Assembly (NCBI GenBank): GCA_900541205.1
Contig: UQIV01000012.1
Location: 4,157-68,156, forward strand
Direction of reading: 5' to 3'
DNA: 64,000 bases
Source of the DNA: an uncultured Collinsella sp.
GTDB lineage: Bacteria > Actinomycetota > Coriobacteriia > Coriobacteriales > Coriobacteriaceae
Shown here in pieces: positions 54,934-63,953 of this stretch. The notes beneath the pieces are model-generated. The model saw only the letters and a program-made list of their open reading frames with translations. It ran no database searches and was not told the origin of the DNA. Numbering within the stretch: position 1 is the first letter of the stretch; each line of letters starts with the position of its first letter. The position numbers and the translations under genes were made by a program.

Positions 54934-56001
54934 CTATGCCTCGCACATGAGCTGCACGAGTTTTTGTTTGGTCACCTTGGCCTGTTCGTTAGCCATATTG
55001 CGCTCGTTTCTAAAGACCGCATTTGCAACACCCTGCAGATCGGCATCGGAAATCTCGCCAAGACCCAGCTCCTCGAGCGTCGTCGGCAGACCAACGCGCT
55101 GGCAAAACTCGAGCACCTGATCAAGCTCGGGCGCACGCTCCAGGCGCAGCTGCACCACCAGGCCAAATGCCACGGCCTCACCATGCATGGCCTTGCACTC
55201 GGGCAGAATCGTCAGGCCGTTGGCGATAGCATGCGCCAACGCCAAGCCGCCGCTCTCAAAGCCGACGCCCGAGAGCAGAATATTGCACTCGATCAGGCGC
55301 TCAACCGCCGGCGATATACGGCCCTTTTTGAGATCGCGCTTGGCAGCGACGCCGCACTCCATAAGCGTGTCATAGCAGGCACGAGCCGCAACCAAGGCCA
55401 AGTGTCCCGGTGCGCCACCGTGCTCGTTGGCGCCGTGCGCCGCGGCGCACGAACGCGCCTCGAAGTACGTTGCCAGCGCATCGCCCATACCAGCGACCGT
55501 CATGCGCAGCGGGGCTGACGCGACCACGTTGGTATCGACCACGACCAGGTCTGGATTCTTCTCGAGCATCAGATAGCGGTCGAACGACCCATCCTCGTGA
55601 TACAGCACCGAAATCGCGCTGCACGGACCGTCCATCGAAGCCGCCGTGGGGCATACGCACAACGGCAACTCGGTATAAAACGCAACGGCCTTGGCGATAT
55701 CGAGCATTTTGCCGCCGCCAATACCCACTACCATGTCGCAATACTCGGCCTGGGCTTCCTTAGCCATTTCGAAAACGGCCTCTTCCGTACACGGACCGTC
55801 ATAAATCTTAAAGAACGGCTCGCTTAGATCGTCGTCCAGAAATCCATCGACGATCTGTCTGCACAGCCGATCCTCGGTGCCCTGGTCAAACAAGACATAG
55901 GCAGCGCAGCCCAACCATGACAAATACTTGCCTTGACGCGACAGTTCGCCCGGCCCCTGAACATACCGGCCGGGACCGCCGTAAACCACAGGAAGCGCCA
56001 T
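54934..56001 (-). CDS. Glycerol dehydrogenase family protein, copy 1
   Basis: This 355-residue enzyme is a zinc-type member of the iron-containing ADH superfamily. It has GIGGGKMLDIAKAVA at the NAD site, CPTAASMDGPCSAISVLY, GMGDALATYFEARSC with a metal-binding Asp, and the His ligands in LAHAIANGL and AMHGEAVAFG. It oxidises glycerol to dihydroxyacetone or reduces small ketones. It is one of two gldA-like genes in tandem. The upstream paralog is 113 bases away, separated by hairpins, so each may be a separate transcript. Confidence 0.9.
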   Translation of the reverse strand: MALPVVYGGPGRYVQGPGELSRQGKYLSWLGCAAYVLFDQGTEDRLCRQIVDGFLDDDLSEPFFKIYDGPCTEEAVFEMAKEAQAEYCDMVVGIGGGKMLDIAKAVAFYTELPLCVCPTAASMDGPCSAISVLYHEDGSFDRYLMLEKNPDLVVVDTNVVASAPLRMTVAGMGDALATYFEARSCAAAHGANEHGGAPGHLALVAARACYDTLMECGVAAKRDLKKGRISPAVERLIECNILLSGVGFESGGLALAHAIANGLTILPECKAMHGEAVAFGLVVQLRLERAPELDQVLEFCQRVGLPTTLEELGLGEISDADLQGVANAVFRNERNMANEQAKVTKQKLVQLMCEA

Positions 56002-56032
56002 ACGAGAATCCGCCCTTCATCAAACAACGATT

Positions 56033-56102
56033 GGTGCAAAGTAACCTGACCCCTTTGCACCATAGCAAAAAGGGGCAAAGCCATCTGTTGGCTTTGCCCC
56101 TT
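56033..56102. repeat. Two adjacent hairpins between gldA-like genes
   Basis: The first has arms GGTGCAAAG and CTTTGCACC (56033-56041, 56053-56061). The second has perfect arms AAGGGGCAAAGCC and GGCTTTGCCCCTT (56070-56082, 56090-56102). The second can terminate the leftward upstream gene. Confidence 0.7.
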
Positions 56103-56114
56103 CCTTAGCTTGAT

Positions 56115-57215
56115 TTACTCATCCATGAGATAGTAGTGACCCAGTGCGTCGGCACCCAGAATGGCGTTTGCAACCATCTCGGGCGTCACCTCAAACGGCA
56201 TGTTGCACATGGTGTCATCGGGTGCGCAGGCGGCCTCGGCAACAATCATGGCCTGCTCGCGCGTAAGCTCGGCAACGCCAAGTTCCTTCATCGTGACCGG
56301 CAGGCCCAGCTCAATGCAGAAGCCCAAGACTTCCTCGAGTTTCTCAGTCGGAGCATCCTCGAGTACCAGCTGGACGATAGTGCCAAAGGCGACCTTCTCG
56401 CCGTGATACATGCCGTGGCACTCGGGCAGCATCGTCAGGCCATTGTGGATGGCATGAGCAGCAGCAAGGCCCGAGCTCTCAAAGCCGATGCCGGAGAGCA
56501 GCGTGTTTGCCTCGATGATATGCTCGACGGCAGGCGTGAGCGCACCCTTCTCCAGCGCGACCTTGGCCTTAACGCCATCGGCCATAAGCGTCTCGTAGCA
56601 GAGCTTGGCAAGCGCCAGACCGGCCATGCCGCCCTTGCCGCCAGCGCAGGTGCCGCCGTCGGCATCGTGCGTTGCCTGGGCCTCGAAATAGGTTGCGAGC
56701 GCATCGCCCATGCCGGAAACCGTCAGGCGCACCGGGCTCGCCGCGATAACCGTCGTATCCATAAGGACAATATTGGGGTTTGCCTTAAGGAAGAGGTACT
56801 TGTCGAACTGGCCGTCATCGGTATAAAGCACCGAAAGCGCCGAACACGGGGCATCGGTCGAAGCAATGGTGGGGCAAATGATAACCGGGGACTCCAGGTA
56901 GTAGGCGACGGCCTTCGCGGTGTCGAGGATCTTGCCGCCACCGACGCCGACGACGATATCGCAACCGTTGTCGCGAGCGAGCGCAACCAGGCGATCGACC
57001 TCGCCCTTGGAGCACTCGCCGTTAAAATCCTCAAACAGCAGCTCGGCCTTAGCCTCGGCAAAGCCGCCCTCGATCTTGGCACCGACGCGCTTCTTGCCCG
57101 AAGGCGTCACGATGACGAGGGCCTTAGCGCCGAGCGGCTCGACATAGGAGCCGAGCTTGGCCAGCTCGTCCGGACCCTGGATGTACTTGCTGGGGCTATT
57201 GAAAATTGCAGCCAT
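56115..57215 (-). CDS. gldA: Glycerol dehydrogenase family protein, copy 2
   Basis: The 366-residue enzyme has GVGGGKILDTAKAVAYYL, PTIASTDAPCSALSVLY, GMGDALATYFEAQATH, and His ligands in AAHAIHNGLTMLPECHGMYH. All metal and NAD ligands of GldA are present, and the match looks closer to classical GldA than copy 1. It converts glycerol and dihydroxyacetone with NAD. It lies after the iron-ADH gene, which is read in the same direction, and before copy 1. The three may provide reductive disposal of glycerol or diols. Confidence 0.92.
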   Translation of the reverse strand: MAAIFNSPSKYIQGPDELAKLGSYVEPLGAKALVIVTPSGKKRVGAKIEGGFAEAKAELLFEDFNGECSKGEVDRLVALARDNGCDIVVGVGGGKILDTAKAVAYYLESPVIICPTIASTDAPCSALSVLYTDDGQFDKYLFLKANPNIVLMDTTVIAASPVRLTVSGMGDALATYFEAQATHDADGGTCAGGKGGMAGLALAKLCYETLMADGVKAKVALEKGALTPAVEHIIEANTLLSGIGFESSGLAAAHAIHNGLTMLPECHGMYHGEKVAFGTIVQLVLEDAPTEKLEEVLGFCIELGLPVTMKELGVAELTREQAMIVAEAACAPDDTMCNMPFEVTPEMVANAILGADALGHYYLMDE

Positions 57216-57245
57216 AACTATCCCATTCTCTAAAAGAAAAAAGAA

Positions 57246-57277
57246 AGGGGCTCCGTACAGATACGTGCGGAGCCCCT
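57246..57277 (-). terminator. Rho-independent terminator of the iron-ADH gene
   Basis: Stem AGGGGCTCCG / CGGAGCCCCT. Read leftward, TTCTTTTTTCTTTT follows. Confidence 0.8.
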
Positions 57278-57298
57278 CGTTACGATAACAAGAGTCGA

Positions 57299-58522
57299 TT
57301 AGAAATCGATGTCGGTGTCGTAGTAGCAGGCCTTGAGGATCTTCTCGAAGTCGGCAGCCTTGGTCTCACGCGGGTTCTCGGGCGTGCAGGCGTCCTGCTC
57401 GGCGTTCGCGGCAATCTCGGGCAGCTTGGCGAGGAACTCCTCCTCGGAAACCATCTGCGGGTTCTCGGCGTCGACCTTCACGCCACCATTCGCGTAATCC
57501 TTGATGGACTGCGGAATGTTGAGCTGGTCGTTGAGGTCGCGGATCTTCTGGACGAGCGCAGCGATGAGCTCCTCGTTGGTCTCGCCGGGAAGGTGCAGGA
57601 TCTCCTTGGCCACGTAAGCGTAACGCTCGGCAGCACGGGGATCCTTGGAGTTCCACTGGATGACCTTGCCCAGGTACATGGCGTTAGCGGCACCGTGGAT
57701 GATGTGGCCGTTCTCGAAGGCAGCACCGGTCTTGTGAGCCATGGAGTGAACGATGCCGAGCAGGCCCGAGGAGAAGGCGATACCGGCGATGCACTGAGCC
57801 TCGTGCATGTGCTGACGGGCCTCATGGTCGCCAGCATAGGACTTGGGCAGCCACTCGACGATCTCGCGGATGCCGTGCAGAGCGTTGGCGTCGGTGAACA
57901 TAGAGGCGCAGGTGGAAACGTAGGCCTCCATGCAGTGGGTCAGAGCATCCATGCCGGTGTGAGCGCACAGCTTGGCGGGCATGGTGTAGGTGAGCTCGGG
58001 GTCGACGATGGCGACATCAGGGGTGATGTTGAAGTCGGCCAGCGGGTACTTGATGCCCTTTTCGTAATCCGTGATGACGGAGAATGCGGTGACCTCGGTA
58101 GCAGTGCCGGAGGTAGAGGAAATGGCGCAGAAGTGAGCCTTCTGACGCAGCTCGGGGAAGCTGAACGGCTGGATAATGTTGTCGAAGGACTCCTCGGGAT
58201 ACTCGTAGAAGACCCACATGGCCTTAGCGGCATCGATGGGCGAACCGCCGCCGATAGCAACAATCCAGTCGGGCTCGAAGTCGCGCATAGCGGCTGCGCC
58301 CTTCATGACGGTCTCGATGGAGGGATCGGACTCGACGCCCTCGAACAGCTTGACCTCCATGCCGGCCTCTTTGAGGTCGGCCTCAACGTCCTGCAGGAAC
58401 CCGCCGCGGCGCATAGAGCTGCCGCCAGAAACGATGATGGCCTTCTTACCCTTGAGGTTCTTCACCTCGTGGCGAGCGCCCTCACCAAAGTACAGATCGC
58501 GAGGATTGGTAAAACGTCCCAT
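57299..58522 (-). CDS. Iron-containing alcohol dehydrogenase
   Basis: The 407-residue enzyme has the ADH type III pattern: VAIGGGSPIDAAKAMW at the NAD site, AISSTSGTATEVTAFSVI, and the Fe ligands in GMDALTHCMEAYVS and HSMAHKTGAAFENGHIIHG. It resembles butanol dehydrogenase or 1,3-propanediol-type enzymes that reduce aldehydes with NAD(P)H. AGGAGG lies six bases before the ATG at 58522. A longer frame to 58573 lacks a site. Its place before the glycerol dehydrogenase genes suggests a fermentative reduction role. Confidence 0.92.
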   Translation of the reverse strand: MGRFTNPRDLYFGEGARHEVKNLKGKKAIIVSGGSSMRRGGFLQDVEADLKEAGMEVKLFEGVESDPSIETVMKGAAAMRDFEPDWIVAIGGGSPIDAAKAMWVFYEYPEESFDNIIQPFSFPELRQKAHFCAISSTSGTATEVTAFSVITDYEKGIKYPLADFNITPDVAIVDPELTYTMPAKLCAHTGMDALTHCMEAYVSTCASMFTDANALHGIREIVEWLPKSYAGDHEARQHMHEAQCIAGIAFSSGLLGIVHSMAHKTGAAFENGHIIHGAANAMYLGKVIQWNSKDPRAAERYAYVAKEILHLPGETNEELIAALVQKIRDLNDQLNIPQSIKDYANGGVKVDAENPQMVSEEEFLAKLPEIAANAEQDACTPENPRETKAADFEKILKACYYDTDIDF

Positions 58523-59022
58523 ACTGTGCCTCCTAAACAAGCCCCTCTTAGACTTGCGTATATAACGGAGCACCCAATTGGCTCCGTTAGGACCGGTTTG
58601 CGCGTTGCCGGCGATGACAATGCGCGATGTCTAAACGTCTCAACGCTCAGACAAACACTATTTTACCGTTCTGGTTGGTCAGTTATTCACCTAAAGCCGC
58701 CAATGATGAAACGTTTTTTCTATCCCTGAAGACCCTTGTGCGGCATCCATACTCCCAAGCTGGGCAAACGTTTTATCAAGGTTGACTACATATCCCGGGC
58801 AGGACCGTGCCCCTCCAAAATATGCACCGTTCGCCGCCAAAAATCGACCGTTTGCGGCACCGTGATACCACTCGGTCGTCCAAGGTGCCGACATTTGTGC
58901 GACATCCGTCTTCGTGGTGCAAAGGTGCAAGTCCAAGTGCGGCACCCCCGGTGTGCCACATGCGGGTAAACTAGAACCTTATATAGAAACATTTGAACCC
59001 TAACCGCAGCAAAGGAGGCCCC
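58523..59022. other. Intergenic region of 500 bases
   Basis: No gene or RNA was recognised. It holds the promoters of the divergent iron-ADH gene and the gene at 59023. The stretch 58735-58950 is unusual: it repeats TGCGGCA-type words (GTGCGGCATCC, TTTGCGGCACC, AGTGCGGCACC) and CACCGTTCGCCG/GACCGTTTGCGG. It may be another dispersed element but shows no clear palindrome. Confidence 0.45.
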
Positions 59023-60099
59023 ATGGCATTCGATCCCATTCAAGAGGATTGCCATCGCCTCGTTCTTGAGGCCTTGCGCCGCGACAATATCCCGCTCACC
59101 GACGGTGCCGCCGTAGAGCGTCTGATGGAACAATTCACCCGCAACCCCGCACCGCTCATCGTGCACGACCGCGACCGCGCCGGGCACCTCATTGCCAAGG
59201 TGGTCGAGGCTGTCGACTACCGCATTCCCTTTATCCCTGACGATACCCAGGCAGAGCAAGAAGAGGCAGCTGCCGAGAACATGCTCCGCGAGGCAGCCGC
59301 GCTCGACCCGACCAACTGGGACGCTCAGCGCATGCTGACCGCCCTCACCGCCGGCTCCAACGAGGAATACGTGCAGTATCTGGTGTCCAAGTGCGACGAA
59401 GTGGAGCACGATCTGGCGCTCAAGACCGCCTCGGCGCAGGACCCCTACGAGCGTGAGGCCGCAGGCGACCTTATGCGCCGCCCCTACCTGCGCTGGCTTG
59501 CCGCCTTGGCATCGCGCGCGCTCATTAGCGGACGCTACCGCATGTCGCTCGAAGCCGCGAATCGCAGCTTGGACTTTGCGCCCAACGACCCCGCTGGTGT
59601 CCGCCACACCGCGATGCTCGCTATGGCAAAGCTCGAATACCCCGCCGAGGAGCTCAAGCGATTTCGCTCTGCCCACTCCGTCCCCTATCTCGCCAGCACG
59701 CCGCTGCGTCGTCGTCCCAAGGACGCGGAGCGCGACTTGGACCCATGGACGCTCATCGCGCTGATGAGCGCTGCCTGGCGCGAGCTGGACTACGAGGGCG
59801 CCGAGCACTATTTGCGCATCCTCGCACGCTCGTGCCCGCACGCGGCCGAGGCGCTCTACTTCCAAACCGAGTTTCCCGATGGCGTCTATGCCCGCGTCAA
59901 CGTGGGTGTGGGCTCCACCGACGAGCTCGTCCTTGCGCTGTCCGAGGCGACGCCGGTACTGCAGGAGGGCCTGGGCGCCCCCGACAACGCCAGCTTCGCC
60001 GCCTGGGTCGCTACCAACGATATCGTGCGTTCCCAAATCGATGAGCGCATACTGCGGGCGGCCGAGCAGGGTTTGCCGTTTAAGGGAGGAGACCTCTAA
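59023..60099 (+). CDS. Helical-repeat protein of unknown role, copy 1
   Basis: A 358-residue soluble protein. I do not recognise a named family, but helix pairs with TPR-like spacing occur (AAALDPTNWDAQRMLTAL; RPYLRWLAALASRALISGRY, then SLEAANRSLDFAPNDPAGVR). The latter segment resembles the ST7-like helical repeat with LNPNDNQGVR. AAAGGAGG lies five to six bases before the ATG at 59023. Its stop overlaps the start of the next gene (TAATG). The next protein has the same layout. The pair precedes murT-gatD by 45 bases. Confidence 0.75.
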   Translation: MAFDPIQEDCHRLVLEALRRDNIPLTDGAAVERLMEQFTRNPAPLIVHDRDRAGHLIAKVVEAVDYRIPFIPDDTQAEQEEAAAENMLREAAALDPTNWDAQRMLTALTAGSNEEYVQYLVSKCDEVEHDLALKTASAQDPYEREAAGDLMRRPYLRWLAALASRALISGRYRMSLEAANRSLDFAPNDPAGVRHTAMLAMAKLEYPAEELKRFRSAHSVPYLASTPLRRRPKDAERDLDPWTLIALMSAAWRELDYEGAEHYLRILARSCPHAAEALYFQTEFPDGVYARVNVGVGSTDELVLALSEATPVLQEGLGAPDNASFAAWVATNDIVRSQIDERILRAAEQGLPFKGGDL

Positions 60100-61142
60100 T
60101 GGATCCGAGCGTCTACATCCCCGCCTACCTGGAGCGCACCTATCTGGCGTCGCACCCCGAACTCACCGATGCAGCACGCGAGCTTGTCCATAACGACGTG
60201 AGCGTCAACCCTCATAAGTATGCGCAGACCGAGCATGCTCAGGCACTGCTGTCCTACGCCGGTGTTCATCGCCACCTGCTCGACGAGCTCCATCGCATCG
60301 AGGATATGGGCAGCGACGAGGAGTTCGAGCAGACGCGCAATCGTCTGTTCGACGACATGCGCGATGAGCTGCTCAAGATTGTCCGCGTCGATGCGCTGGC
60401 CGTCGATGCCCAGCTGCTCGCCATCATTTTGGCGGACACGCCCGTTGACGCCTGCCTGGGCGACCTGATGAAGCTCGAGGCGACCACGACCGATTACCTG
60501 CAGCAAAGTGTGCCCGGGTTCGATATGGAGGCCCCACACTACTGGGCCAACAAAGTTTTGACGGACGGCGTGACGGCGGCAGATCTCACCGTGAACGAGC
60601 CGGCACTTATCGGGTGGCTCCACACGCTCGAGGCCATCTCGCAGCTGTGCATGGCGAGCGCCCGCTACCGTGCTGCCGCCAACTACGCCCGCCGCGTCCT
60701 TAAGGCGGAAGGCTACCCCACCCGAGCCGCAGGCACCGTGTTGCTCGCCCTCGCTCGCCTGGAAGACCAGGACGGCTTTTTTGCCCTGGCTCACCAGCTC
60801 GAGGAAGAGATCGGGGCTGATGCACTCGAGAACTCCCCCTGGTACCTGCTCGCCCGCACCATCCTCTTGTTCAAAACGAACAAGATGCGTCCGGCGGTGC
60901 GTGCGCTGCGTGAGTTCGCTAACCGCTGCGAGGGCGGCGCATTCTTCTTGCTGAATCCCATGTACCAGACACCGTACCTTCCCTGCCGACCCGAGCCGCG
61001 CGACCCCTGGGACCTCTCGCACCAGGCGGTTTGGGAAGCCGACGGCATTATCTCGGACACCCCCGACTTTGCCCCCTGGGCCAACGCCTGCGAAGATGTA
61101 TCGCAGCTTGCCCAGGAATTTGCGCGCCGCTACGGATTTTAG
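60099..61142 (+). CDS. Helical-repeat protein of unknown role, copy 2
   Basis: This 347-residue protein shares the copy 1 pattern: ALIGWLHTLEAISQLCMASA and RYRAAANYARRVLKAEGY align with the central repeat of copy 1, followed by TVLLALARLED against AMLAMAKLEY. The N-terminal half differs. There is no membrane segment or signal. Its start overlaps the previous stop by one base, and murT-gatD begins 45 bases after it. The genes probably act together, perhaps as a scaffold or adaptor. Confidence 0.75.
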   Translation: MDPSVYIPAYLERTYLASHPELTDAARELVHNDVSVNPHKYAQTEHAQALLSYAGVHRHLLDELHRIEDMGSDEEFEQTRNRLFDDMRDELLKIVRVDALAVDAQLLAIILADTPVDACLGDLMKLEATTTDYLQQSVPGFDMEAPHYWANKVLTDGVTAADLTVNEPALIGWLHTLEAISQLCMASARYRAAANYARRVLKAEGYPTRAAGTVLLALARLEDQDGFFALAHQLEEEIGADALENSPWYLLARTILLFKTNKMRPAVRALREFANRCEGGAFFLLNPMYQTPYLPCRPEPRDPWDLSHQAVWEADGIISDTPDFAPWANACEDVSQLAQEFARRYGF

Positions 61143-61187
61143 TGACGCACTCGACCCGACCATGTCGTTTACGTTAGGAACGGTTTC

Positions 61188-63365
61188 ATGAATCTCCGCT
61201 CATCTCTTGCCTGCACCTCGAGCGATATCGCTCGCTGGGGACTGCGCTCTGTCCTCAAACGCCAGGGCGGCGTACTCCCCGGCCGCATCGCCATGAAGAT
61301 CGATCCCGAGTTGCTGAGCGACCTCGCTGGCCTTGTCGACCGCAGCGTGGTGATTACGGGTACTAATGGCAAGACCACCACCTCCAACCTCATCGCCGAC
61401 GCCGTTGCCGCCAGCGGCGCCACCGTGGTATGCAACCGCGCCGGCAACAACATGGAGCCGGGCGTGGTGGGTGCGCTGCTCGAGGCCCGCAGTGGCCTTA
61501 AGCACACCAGCAGCGGCAAGCGCGTGGGCGTTTTTGAGTGTGACGAGCTCTACACCGTACGCGTTCTGCCCAAGCTCAAGCCGACGTACTTTGTGCTGCT
61601 CAACCTGTTCCGCGACCAGCTGGATCGCTATGGCGAGATCGACCATACCCAAGACGTCATCGCCCATGCGTTGGAGCTCTCTCCGACGACAACGCTCATC
61701 TACAACGCCGACGACCCGTTGTGTGCCTCGATTGCCGCGCGCGTTCCCAACGCGAGTATTGCCTTTGGCATCGACGGCGCCACCAACACCGAGTCCGACC
61801 GCATTAGCGACTCACGTTTTTGCTCACAGTGCAACGCGCCGCTGGAGTATGACTACGTGCAATACGGCCAGCTCGGCGCCTACCATTGCCCCTCGTGCGG
61901 CTGGGCCCGCCCTGCGCTTGTCCGTCGCGTGACGGACGTGAAGCTCGGCTGCGACGGCTACGGCTTCGACCTGGTCTTTGGATCTGCGCCCGACGCGGCT
62001 GCCGTACACATCGCCACACGCTACAACGGCCTGTACATGGTCTACAACGTTGCCGCTGCATTCTTTGCCGCACATGAGTTAGGCGTGGATACGGCGCACC
62101 TGCAGCCCACGCTCGACGCCTACGTCCCCGCCGGCGGACGCATGGGCCGCTGGGATATCGCCGGCCGCACCATCGAGGCCAACCTGGCTAAGAATCCCGT
62201 AGGCTTCGATCGACAAATCCAGTCCATCAAGACGGCAGGCGGCAGACTCTGCGCTTTCTTCCTCAACGACAACGACGCCGACGGCCACGATGTATCGTGG
62301 ATCTACGACGTCGACTTTGAGCGCATCGCCGACACGCCGGGTCTTGTCGCCTTTGCCGGAGGCACGCGCGCGCACGACATGCAGGTGCGCCTCAAGTACG
62401 CCGGCATCGATGCCGCGATTATCTCGGACGTCGCGCAGGCAATTGGCGCCGTGGCAGACGAGGCCGCCGATGACACCTTCTACGCCGTCGCCAACTACAC
62501 GGCCTTCCCTCCGCTGGTCAAGGAGCTCGACGAGCTTAAGGGCACCGATGCGAGCTCGGTCGCCTGCCACGCCGTAACGCGCGCCGATGGCAGCGCTGTC
62601 CCCACCGACATTGCGCCGGTCGAGCTTTCGCGCCCGCTACGCATCGTCTACCTGTATCCCGATGCCCTCAACCTCTATGGCGACGGCGGCAACGTCATTG
62701 CCCTCGAGCGCCGCTGCGCCTGGCGTGGCATCCCCGTGCGCGTGGACGAGGTCCGTATGGGCGAGTCGCTCGATCTCACCAACGCCGACATCGTCATGAT
62801 GGGCGGTGGCTCCGACCGCGATCAGCTGGCCGTGGCACACGAGCTGTTCGCTCAAAAAGACAAGGTCGCGGCCTATGTTGAGGATGGCGGCTCGCTGCTC
62901 GCTATCTGTGGCAGCTATCAGCTGCTCGGCCGTTCGTACTATATGGGCGAGAATCGCATCGAGGGCCTGGGCGTCATTGCCGCCGAGACCGTGCGCGGCT
63001 CCGATCGCCTGATCGGCAACGTCGCCGTCAAGACCGACCTGGCACCCGAGCCCTTTGTGGGATTCGAGAACCATGGCGGCCGCACGCTTTTGGACGCCGA
63101 TGCCACGCCGCTCGGAACGTCCGTCGTCGTGGGCACCGGCAACAACGGCGACGACGGCTTTGAGGGTTTGATCTACAAGGGCGTCATCGGCACGTACCTG
63201 CACGGCCCGGCGCTGCCCAAGAACCCCGAACTCGCCGACTGGCTCATTACCCACGCCCTCGAGCGCCGTGGCGATGCACAGGCCGCCGCCCTGCTGCCGC
63301 TCAAGCCCCTCGACGACACCTACGAGCACGCCGCCCACGACGCCGCCATGAAGCTCCTCCCCTAA
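61188..63365 (+). CDS. MurT-GatD fusion, lipid II isoglutaminyl synthase
   Basis: The 725-residue protein joins two enzymes normally made from separate genes. The MurT part (about 1-455) is Mur-ligase-like with the ATP loop GTNGKTTTSNLI near residue 60, a zinc ribbon (CSQCNAPLEYDY, then HCPSCGW), and a C-terminal DUF1727 region. The GatD part (about 482-725) is a class I amidotransferase with nucleophile Cys574 in LLAICGSYQLLG and His672 in GTYLHGPALP. The complex amidates the D-Glu of lipid II to D-isoglutamine. Both catalytic sets are present. The start follows AGGAA. It is the third gene of the operon. Confidence 0.93.
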   Translation: MNLRSSLACTSSDIARWGLRSVLKRQGGVLPGRIAMKIDPELLSDLAGLVDRSVVITGTNGKTTTSNLIADAVAASGATVVCNRAGNNMEPGVVGALLEARSGLKHTSSGKRVGVFECDELYTVRVLPKLKPTYFVLLNLFRDQLDRYGEIDHTQDVIAHALELSPTTTLIYNADDPLCASIAARVPNASIAFGIDGATNTESDRISDSRFCSQCNAPLEYDYVQYGQLGAYHCPSCGWARPALVRRVTDVKLGCDGYGFDLVFGSAPDAAAVHIATRYNGLYMVYNVAAAFFAAHELGVDTAHLQPTLDAYVPAGGRMGRWDIAGRTIEANLAKNPVGFDRQIQSIKTAGGRLCAFFLNDNDADGHDVSWIYDVDFERIADTPGLVAFAGGTRAHDMQVRLKYAGIDAAIISDVAQAIGAVADEAADDTFYAVANYTAFPPLVKELDELKGTDASSVACHAVTRADGSAVPTDIAPVELSRPLRIVYLYPDALNLYGDGGNVIALERRCAWRGIPVRVDEVRMGESLDLTNADIVMMGGGSDRDQLAVAHELFAQKDKVAAYVEDGGSLLAICGSYQLLGRSYYMGENRIEGLGVIAAETVRGSDRLIGNVAVKTDLAPEPFVGFENHGGRTLLDADATPLGTSVVVGTGNNGDDGFEGLIYKGVIGTYLHGPALPKNPELADWLITHALERRGDAQAAALLPLKPLDDTYEHAAHDAAMKLLP

Positions 63366-63371
63366 CACCCC

Positions 63372-63408
63372 AACCACCACAAAGGGGACAGGCACCTTTG
63401 TGGTGGTT
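63372..63408. terminator. Terminator hairpin, AACCACCACAAAGG arms
   Basis: Perfect 14-base arms at 63372-63385 and 63395-63408; the apex reads GGACAGGCA. TTTTT follows on the plus strand. It ends the murT-gatD operon. Confidence 0.8.
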
Positions 63409-63450
63409 TTTCAGTTTGCCAACGATATGTGAACGGCTAAAAAAGTCTGC

Positions 63451-63456
63451 TATACT
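63451..63456 (+). promoter_or_regulatory. Likely -10 of the tRNA promoter
   Basis: TATACT lies 11 bases before the tRNA. A weak TGTGAA at 63428-63433 is 17 bases upstream. Confidence 0.45.
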
Positions 63457-63466
63457 CTTTCCCGCT

Positions 63467-63543
63467 GTCCCCATCGTCTAGCGGCCAAGGACGCCACCCT
63501 TTCAAGGTGGATATCGCGGGTTCGAATCCCGCTGGGGGCACCA
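63467..63543 (+). tRNA. tRNA-Glu (anticodon TTC)
   Basis: The sequence folds into a cloverleaf. The acceptor pairs GTCCCCA with TGGGGGC. The anticodon loop CTTTCAA gives anticodon TTC at 63501-63503 on stem CCACC/GGTGG. The T arm reads CGCGGGTTCGAATCCCGC. CCA is encoded. Confidence 0.95.
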
Positions 63544-63554
63544 TTTTAGATGTG

Positions 63555-63585
63555 AAGCCCGTTATCAATTCGGTAGCGGGCTTTT
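63555..63585 (+). terminator. Terminator after tRNA-Glu
   Basis: Stem AAGCCCG / CGGGCTT followed by TTT. It lies 12 bases after the tRNA. Confidence 0.75.
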
Positions 63586-63649
63586 TGCTACCGATATGCC
63601 GAGATTCGAACCCGACAGGGTGCGGATCCCGGCATCATCGCAAGGCCTG

Positions 63650-63866
63650 TGGTCAAAAAATGGCAAATATGAGTACTGTTACCATTTTAGTTACAGCGAT
63701 TTCATGCCTTCAGAAGGCGATTTAGCCGTCAGGCGTCCTACGGCGGAAAAATTGCAGACGTTTATCGGCTAAGTACTTGGACATATGTTGCGTAACACTA
63801 CATATTTTGCAAATAAATAATGTTACAGGACTTGTGACAGTACTCATATTTGACGTTTTTTGCCCA
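63650..63866. repeat. Long imperfect palindromic element with 33-base arms
   Basis: Arms at 63650-63682 and 63834-63866 match at 29 of 33 positions and share CAAATATGAGTACTGT. The interior (about 150 bases) is AT-rich and encodes nothing I can defend. The general layout is like the elements at 7132, 8713 and 45511, though the sequence differs. Confidence 0.7.
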
Positions 63867-63930
63867 CGGCCCCTTATTACGTGGGCGAATCAGTTGCAAA
63901 ACGGACTCCAAAACGTCCTTCGTAAATCAG

Positions 63931-63953
63931 AACCACCCTTAAAAAGGGTGGTT
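63931..63953. terminator. Hairpin AACCACCCTT / AAGGGTGGTT
   Basis: Perfect ten-base arms with a three-base loop. It is close to the window edge; the gene it serves is outside. Confidence 0.6.

Noticed and set aside
63507..63725. 72-codon frame starting inside tRNA-Glu
   Set aside because: It begins within the tRNA and covers the terminator, so it is not a gene.
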